64,000 bases of DNA from Triatoma infestans. Taxonomy: Eukaryota; Arthropoda; Insecta; Hemiptera; Reduviidae. The notes beneath the pieces are model-generated. The model ran no database searches and had not been told where the DNA came from. It saw nothing but the letters and a program-made list of their open reading frames with translations. Positions 57,644 through 64,000 of this stretch are shown here, in pieces (the stretch's first letter is position 1; each line of letters starts with the position of its first letter). A program made the translations under genes and the position numbers. The DNA lies in contig JAAEAF010000089.1 in assembly GCA_011037195.1 (NCBI GenBank), positions 186,001 through 250,000 of the forward strand, in the 5' to 3' direction.

Positions 57644-60308
57644 TGTAACGTTTTTCCCTCTAAACTGGCTACTGCAACTAGTTTTAAGTGGGTTCGTAGA
57701 TAGAATTCTCTAAACTTCAATAAGACAAACACCAATTTATTGTTTTACACAATAAATTATAAATACAACACTTAATAACAATTAACAGTTTAAACCACAA
57801 AAGTTCACTTTGTTCTCTTTTTATACACTTTCCACAAACGTACACTTCGTTTGTAACCAAAAAAACTCTCTCAACTCGCTGTGGTCCCACTATTTATACC
57901 GGTGGGGAAGTGTCTAGAATGTTCTCAATTCTTCCAGAGAGAACTAAAGCGCGTCGCCAGCGGCTACTAAGAGAACTTGAGGTACATGCTTTCTCTCCTA
58001 GATGGCACCACTGGCTGCGTTACACTGCTCCCCTCTCAGATCTGTTCGTCCCGAACAGAAACATTGCTGGTGACGTAAGGCAGTAACCGGTCCAGATGCA
58101 CGACCTTCATTTTGGATCTGGGCATCCGTTGGATTCGATACACCAGGTCGTTGAGCCTTGAATGATTGTGTAAGGTCCTTCCCAATCGTTTTGAAGCTTT
58201 GGGGACCTTCCCTTCTTGCAGGCCGGATTATACAGCCATACTGTCTCGCCTTCCTGGAAGGTCTTTCCGCTGACCTGTAGATCGTACCGCGTTTTCATCC
58301 GGTCACTTCCTAACACCATCTTGTCGCGCACCTATCCACGGATGGTCCTCAATCTGCGGCGAAGCTCTTCTGCATAGTTGTACACGTCTGTTTCCTCCTC
58401 TTCTGGACTGCCAAGTAAAAGTCACTGGGTAGCCGAAGTTCTCTTCCAAGCACAACAATGGCTGGTGTGCGGCCCGTGGTCTCGTGGACAGCCGAACGGT
58501 ACGCCATCATTATTAGAGGTATGTGTTCGTCCCAGTCGTCCTGGCGTTCATTCACCAAAAGCCTTAAATGGCTTCCTAAAGTCTTGATAAATCGCTCCAC
58601 CATGCCGTCAAACTGAAGGGGATTGAAGTGAAGCGGCGTTGTCCTCGTCTTCCTGACGCCAAGAATTTCGCAGACCGGCTTGAACACCTGTGACTCAAAG
58701 TTTCTCCCTTGATCAGAATGTAATTCCAGCAGAATCCCGAAACGGCTGAACAGGTTATTTACTAGAGCTTCGGCCTCAGTTGATGCGTCCTGGGTTGGCG
58801 AAACAAACGCCTCCGTCCACTTGCTAAAGTAGTCCGCCGCAACTAGTATATAGCGATTTCCCCTTTTAGATTTTGGGAAGGGGCCGGCTATATCGATAGC
58901 TATTCTTTCGACCGGTGCTCCAACATTGTACTGCCTCATAGCGCCACGGGTTCTACTTCTGGGTCCTTTGCTCGCTACACATTCCGTGCATCGCCGGCAC
59001 CAATCTTCGAAATCCTGGTGGTAGCCTACCCAATAGAACCGCTGCCTCAACTTTTCCAATGTCTTCTTTACCCCGAAATGGCCGCCAGTAATGCCTCCGT
59101 GCACCTCTGCTAACACTTCTTCTCTCTTCGATGCAGGTAGAATTACCTGATTCCTTTTGTCTTTGCCATCTGCGTTTTCCCAGATCCGCAGCAAAACGCC
59201 ATCTTTAACGGTGAGCGAATCCCATTGTGCGCAGTAGCATTTCACATCCCGACTGCTAGGTGCAATGTCTTTCCAGTTCGGTCTTGACCCATCTTCTTAA
59301 AACTTAAGCACTGGTCCGATGTCCTCATCCTTAAGTTGTTCTTCCCTATACACTTCAGGGCTCCATTCTTCTAGTGGTAAGACAGTGGTTCTTTTACATT
59401 GTCCCTGCTCTTTCAGGTCTATCTTGCTACAGCGCTTGCAATCCTTATTGCAAGGCCATCTTGAAAGAGCGTCAGCATTGCCATGGAGTCTTCCCTTCCG
59501 GTGGATGATCTTGAATTGGTATTCCTGCACTCTCTCTATCCAGCGAACTACTTGTCCTTCCAGGTTCTTGAAATTTAAGAGCCAAGTCAATGAGAAGGTC
59601 TGTCCACAATAGGAAGGGCTGTCCATACAAGTATTTACGGAAATGTTCCAGTGTCTTCACGATTGCCAGAAGCTCATTCCTAGTGACACAGTAATTCTTT
59701 TCAGCCTTAGAGAGAGTTTTAGAGAAGTACGCAACGACTTGTTCTTCGCAATCCTGTACCTGGGAAAGTACACCCTCTATTCAAACGGCGCTGGTATCTG
59801 TGTCTACTATGAATTCGCAACCAGCCCTCGGGTATGCCAAGATTGGGGACATCAATAAGGCTTTCTTGAGTCGATCGAATACTTCTTTTGGCATTTAGGT
59901 GTCCATTCGAAAGGTTGCTCATTTTCAGTCAACCGATGTAGTGGCCTGATTATGTCTGCAAATCCGAGGACAAATCTCCTGCAGTAAGTACACAGCCCCT
60001 GGAAACTTCTGATTTCACGTTTATCTTTCGGGACCGGCCTCGCACTCACGGCCTCAATCTTCTCAGGATCGGTCTTCACTCCTTCTGCGGCAACAATTTG
60101 TCCCAGGTATTTCACCTCCTTGCCAAACAGTTGGCATTTCTTCAGGCTAAGCTTCAAGCCAACGCCGGACAATTTTTCCAAGACCTCCAATTTTCCAATG
60201 CCTGAGGTATTCCTTTAAGGTAGAGCGCGTTGCCAGCGTATCTCACGGCTACTAAGAGAACTTGAGGAGCAGCTTTCTCTCCTAGATGGCACCACTGGCT
60301 GCGTTACA
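57644..60308 (-). mobile_element. Ty3/gypsy retrotransposon B, internally deleted, minus strand
   Basis: The 3' LTR is 57644-58024 (381 bp; on the minus strand it begins TGTAACGCAG, holds a TATAAATA box and AATAAA, and ends ACGTTACA). A purine tract (GAGAGGGGAGCAG) lies next to it at 58025-58037. Only the first 87 bp of the 5' LTR remain (60222-60308) and they abut mid reverse transcriptase, so the rest of the LTR, Gag, protease and early RT were deleted together. ATAT on both sides (57640-57643 and 60309-60312) is the likely target duplication. It differs from element A in sequence. Confidence 0.88.
58107..60190 (-). pseudogene. Gypsy B partial Pol (RT C-terminus, RNase H, integrase)
   Basis: On the minus strand: 60190-59852 has KKCQLFGKEVKYLGQIV and FQGLCTYCRRF (end of RT); about 59850-59480 carries RNase H pieces in shifted frames; 59626-59297 has WIERVQEYQFKIIHRKGRLH and NADALSRWP. 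Then 59245-58349, an unbroken 298-codon frame, is integrase: an HHCC zinc module (HGGITGGHFGVKK, CRRCTEC) and the DDE core (IAIDIAGPFP, ELHSDQGRNFES, MVERFIKTLG). 58331-58107 has the C-terminal domain (YDLQVSGKTFQEGETVWLYN). Confidence 0.88.
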
Positions 60309-60595
60309 ATATATACAGTGTTCAGTAAATCTAAAAATATTTAACCGAACTATTTCTCTTGCGACCATCCCATCCTAAACATTCTACTACAATATATGTA
60401 AATCAATCAATTTTTTTTTTGAAACCTAATCCGAAATTGATTTTAGGGGTTTTCTGAAGCAGAGGTGACAGTCTCAACTCCATAGCTCATTTTCAGTGTA
60501 TTATAAGTTCTATCATCAGCAACTTTCTCGAAAACAGTACAAAAGATTTGCCTAATACTTAGTACATTGTGGTGGTTGGTTCCGCAGAGCTTGAA
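60309..60595. other. Sequence between gypsy B and the Penelope element
   Basis: A minus-strand frame crosses from the Penelope terminal repeat into this flank (60712-60443; LCGTNHHNVLSIRQIFCTVF, FEKVADDRTYNTLKMSYGVE). The flank part has ordinary coding-like composition and no counterpart next to the other terminal repeat at 63912. It could be a fragment of a host exon or another transposon; unassigned. Confidence 0.35.
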
Positions 60596-60811
60596 AGCAT
60601 CAGAGACATTTTCCGTGGTAGCCTGCTTCATTTTGTGGTCATCGACCGGTTTCGGGCGTTCGCCCATCTTCAGGATGCGTTTTTCAGACAGTGTGACAAC
60701 ACAGACTTGCACAGAGCAAACTTAGTTTTCCACTGACTGGTTTAACTGTATTTAAAACTAAACTCTTAAACTAGGTCAAGGTGTATGGTCAGCTGGGTGC
60801 GAAAACACCAC
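60596..60811 (-). repeat. Left pseudo-LTR of the Penelope element (inverted)
   Basis: Inverted copy of 63690-63912, ending with AGCATCAGAGACATTTTCCG and including the region CTTAAACTAGGTCAAGG and AGCTGGGTG. It includes a hammerhead ribozyme at 60640-60677 on the minus strand. Confidence 0.85.
60640..60677 (-). ncRNA. Hammerhead ribozyme in the left pseudo-LTR
   Basis: Same 38-base motif as 63831-63868, on the minus strand, with all core residues unchanged (CTGAAGA, stem II GGGCG/CGCCC, GAAA, GGTC). Confidence 0.8.
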
Positions 60812-60902
60812 ACCACACAAACACAATCACCACAAACACCACAACAACTATGGAGCCAGTGAGGCTAAGTATTTTAACAATTTTTATAATTTAACCTCAA
60901 AA

Positions 60903-63188
60903 ATGTATAATATAAAAGCCAATATTTATTTTAACAAACAATATCTTAGTCGCAAGGTTACACCTAAATACGCCACCATCAACATAAAAACTAACACACC
61001 CGCAGCACGAAAAACAATTATCCAAGCACAGAAAATCTGGATTAAAAACGAAATACGTACACTTTACCAAAAAAAAGGAAAAACTAAACAGACAGCTGAA
61101 AGATACACACATTGAACTTGCCAATCGATACCCTAGTTCAATCTTTACTCATTACTACAACCAAATAAGTGACAAACTTACTAAACGAATTGAACGTAAA
61201 TACAAAACACTAAACAAAAAACTCGACAACCTCCAAAAATCACAGAACACTCAATACAAAAAACAACAAACCCAAGCATTCCACCCACGAACTGTAAACC
61301 TCACAAACATTCGTTTACACCAATCGAAACCGAACTTCTAGACAAGGGACTTAAATACAATCTCAAGAGCACAAACCACACCAAGAACATTGAACAACTT
61401 GCAGTTGCGATAACTTTACTACCACACGGTGAACAGGAACACGCTCGCCATATCGCCGCAAACATAATAAAAGACATACAGAAACAACAAACGCCCAGTA
61501 ACACAGACGGACAAAAAGAAAGAACTGCCGGTAGAATACGGAAAAAACTCAAAGATAATAACCTTATAATCACAAAAGCCGACAAAGGGAACAGCAGTGT
61601 AATAATGACACACGATGACTACATAAACAAAACACTAGAATTCATAAACAACAATACATATACACAACTCAAAAAGGACCCAACAAAAAACTTCCAACAC
61701 AAGTAAAAATTGCTATAAAGAACGCAACACTAGTAATACCACCCCGCGAAGCCTTCAAATATCTTGCATGAACCCTACAGCACCCATTCTAAATGCACTT
61801 CCAAAAATACACAAACCCAATATTCCCATCAGACCAGTCATATACTACACAACTGCACCAGCATACAAATTGACACAGCATCTGGCAACAGTAATAAAAA
61901 ACAAAGTAAAACTGAATGACACTTACAATATAAGAAACACACAACACCTAATACAATTAACAGAGAATATAAGACTCACCCCAAATTCCCGTTTGTTATC
62001 CCTCGAAATTACCAACCTATACACCTCCATACCAATCACGGACACACTGGACATAATGAAACAGAAGTTGAAACGAGAAGAATCCAAGCAATTCGTTCAC
62101 CAACTCACAAACTTAGTACAAACCACAACGACACAAAACTACTTTAGATTTAACAACAAGTTCTACCTCGCTTCTGACGGACTGGGAATGGGGCACCCCA
62201 CATCGGCTATCCTATCAGAAATATTTATACAAAACTTGGAGGAAACTTACGTACCGTGGAGTTCGGGGTAACGTTTTATGCACGATACGTGGACGATTCA
62301 TTCCTCATATTGGAAAACGACATAGACGTAGGCAAAATAGTACATTACCTTAACAACATAAACAAGAAAATAAAATTCACATACGGAAAAGAATCGAACA
62401 ACACCCTCACTTCTTAGACATGAAATTCACAAGAACCGACCATAAACTAGAATACGGAATATACAGAAAAGCAACTACATCAGATGCTATCATGCCGCAC
62501 AATTCCACCACCCTACCCAACACAAACTAGCTGCACTTAGACACCTGACGAACAGACTTAAATACTCACCCCTCACACTCGCGAATCACGCACAAGAATT
62601 GCAGACAATCTACAAAATAGCTGAGAACAATGGGTACAATGCAAACATCGTTAATAAACTCCTCAAAAACGAACCACACCACCGAAATAGGGCTGACAAA
62701 GAAACAGCAGACAAATTCGCCACATTCACATATATTGGAAGCCACACGTGCAAACTCACAAATTTTTTCAAAAAACTGGGCATTAAGACATCCTTCCGGA
62801 CAAACAACAAATTAGGCAAAAAACTCCGCACTCGTACCGAGTTCACTGACGTGTATGACAGCAGTGGGGTCTACGAGTTGAAGTGCCCAGACTGTGACAA
62901 CATTTACGTGGGGCAGACCGGCAGAAAAATCAAGGAACGATTTACCTAACATATCAGATCATACAAATACAACAAAATGACTCAAATTATGCCAATCACC
63001 TAAACACTAACAAACACAAACCCGATGACATCACGACCACGATGAAGCTAATACATTCTGGCCACAAAGGACGACGACCTGACATAGTAGAACAACTCGA
63101 AATATATAAACACAAGACACAAAACTTAATAAACGAACAGACAAAATTTGCCAGTGAACCATTATTCAAAACACTCTTCCCACAATAG
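60903..63188 (+). pseudogene. Penelope reverse transcriptase/GIY-YIG endonuclease, broken
   Basis: The N-terminal region (about 60903-61700) contains the conserved ADKGNSSVIM segment near 61580. The RT is in 61768-62271: ALPKIHKPN, LEITNLYTSIPI (motif A, with Glu where Asp is usual) and GLGMGHPTSAILSEIFI (motif B). After a shift, YVDDSF (motif C) lies near 62287-62304. The linker and GIY-YIG domain are in 62599-62949 and beyond: GVYELKCPDCDNIYVGQTGR and KIKERF, then TAA at 62947-62949. Further residues in other frames end at PLFKTLFPQ and TAG 63186-63188. The enzyme makes DNA copies of its RNA at a nicked target. Confidence 0.88.
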
Positions 63189-63689
63189 CAACAGAAACGC
63201 AATTACCAGTGCAAACATTACTCACGCAACAAATAGTTCTTAAACGGATTTAGTTTAGGTTTAGTTTTAAATCTACTAGGTATATATAAATTTACTAGTT
63301 TTATATATAAGAAAAAGAAAAAAAAAAAATAGTGCGTATTTGGATTATGTATGTGAATGATGATGTGATATGGTGAGTGGAATGCATAATAAAAAACTTA
63401 ATTATATAAAAAAAACATATTTAGGTATACATGCTTTCGAGGATGTGAATGTTGTGTGAAAAAGTGAAATAATGACTGGAATGCATAGTTATAAAAAAAC
63501 TTAACTATAAAAATCGCTTAATTTTAAAATGTTAGTTTAAATCGTTATTAAATTAATTTAAATTTAGTTTACATATTTTATATTTTATTTTTGTTAGGTA
63601 ATTGTAAAGTAAATCTCCCTCCATCAACAGAGTTTAAAAATTAGACCCCCACGTGTTGTGTCCATTGTAAGGAAAATTTGCCCTTTAAC
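63189..63689. other. 3' noncoding part of the Penelope element
   Basis: AT-rich, between the stop codon and the right terminal repeat. A GGAATGCATA.TAAAAAACTTAA phrase is repeated near 63379 and 63478. No gene. Confidence 0.5.
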
Positions 63690-63912
63690 AACCCAAACAC
63701 GTGTTTTCCACCCAGCTGACCGTACCCCTTGACCTAGTTTAAGAGTTTAAAATACAGTTAAAAACCAGTCAGTGTGAAAACAAAGTTTGCTCTGTACAAG
63801 TCTGTGTTGTCACACTGTCTGAAAAAAACGCATCCTGAAGATGGGCGAACGCCCGAAACCGGTCGATGACCACAAAATGAAGCAGGCTACCACGGAAAAT
63901 GTCTCTGATGCT
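63690..63912 (+). repeat. Right pseudo-LTR of the Penelope element
   Basis: Matches 60596-60811 in inverted orientation from CACCCAGCTGACC through GACCTAGTTTAAGAG to ATGTCTCTGATGCT at 63912, where similarity stops sharply. Contains the plus-strand hammerhead. Confidence 0.85.
63831..63868 (+). ncRNA. Hammerhead ribozyme in the right pseudo-LTR
   Basis: Layout: stem I strand CATC (63831-63834), core CTGAAGA (63835-63841), T, stem II GGGCG-AA-CGCCC (63843-63854), core GAAA (63855-63858), a minimal stem III CC/GG, the cleavage triplet GTC (cut after 63864), and the second stem I strand GATG (63865-63868). Type I arrangement with a very short stem III, as described for Penelope-like retroelements, where ribozymes may act as dimers. 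It would self-cleave the element's RNA. Confidence 0.85.
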
Positions 63913-64000
63913 ACAAATATATTTTGAAAATTTCCATATTTTTATGAATAAATCAAATCAATCAAATTAGATTTAAGACTCCAAATTGGATATTTGAATG

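Larger units (their letters stand above)
60596..63912 (+). mobile_element. Penelope-like element with inverted pseudo-LTRs
   Basis: The plus-strand ORF remnants encode a reverse transcriptase followed by a GIY-YIG endonuclease, the diagnostic pair of canonical Penelope elements. Repeats of about 215 bp flank it in inverted orientation, each with a hammerhead ribozyme. Length is 3.3 kb, near the family norm. Frameshifts and stops make it inactive. Confidence 0.9.

Noticed and set aside
61301..61613. Minus-strand frames in the Penelope element
   Set aside because: Antisense of the N-terminal region of the reverse transcriptase gene.

Overview
This is an AT-rich nuclear genome window from an animal, most likely an arthropod (probably an insect). 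The evidence is spliceosomal genes with GT-AG introns (RCC2, a CDCA3-like gene, a FAM187A-like gene) together with a typical arthropod load of mobile elements: Polinton/Maverick, Ty3/gypsy, Penelope, PIF/Harbinger, Tc1, a tRNA-derived SINE and small foldback elements. I cannot name the species.

Layout. 1-4.3 kb: AT-rich DNA with a 269-codon single-exon gene of unknown function at 2341 and a decayed partial duplicate of it at 4.05-4.22 kb. 7.0-12.6 kb: a complete nine-exon RCC2 gene on the minus strand. 13.3-17.8 kb: a CDCA3/TOME-1-like gene on the plus strand. These two mitotic genes are head to head across about 0.7 kb. 18.9-25.0 kb: a nest of transposons, with a perfect-TIR MITE, two SINE copies, a dead Tc1 element inserted in a PIF/Harbinger transposase relic, and a second Harbinger relic with a MADF/BESS accessory gene. 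25-29.8 kb: AT-rich DNA with one 200-bp foldback element.

30.03-51.27 kb: a Polinton (Maverick) with terminal inverted repeats of about 1.15-1.17 kb, built largely from tandem units of about 85 bp. It lies between exons of a minus-strand gene that looks like FAM187A. From left to right it carries a minus-strand unknown, a minus-strand RNase-H-fold-like protein ending in a BIR domain, then on the plus strand a packaging ATPase, a conserved Polinton protein, a fibre-like protein, a chromodomain integrase, a PLA2-domain minor virion protein, an adenain-type protease, penton, a small protein, major capsid protein, a clean two-coding-exon small gene, protein-primed DNA polymerase B, and a candidate SOCS-box protein. 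Nearly all large genes are broken by frameshifts or stops, so this is a decaying, integrated virus-like element. A gag-only LTR retrotransposon (45.83-50.21 kb) has inserted into its right inverted repeat, leaving an AAGC target duplication.

51.3-64 kb: upstream exons of the FAM187A-like gene, then a 3'-truncated Ty3/gypsy element on the plus strand, a second, internally deleted gypsy element on the minus strand, and a Penelope-like element. The Penelope element has inverted pseudo-LTRs that each contain a recognisable hammerhead ribozyme.

Most interesting items: the exonuclease-like/BIR fusion and the SOCS-like gene in the Polinton, the intact spliced Polinton gene among broken neighbours, the disrupted FAM187A-like locus, and the twin hammerheads.
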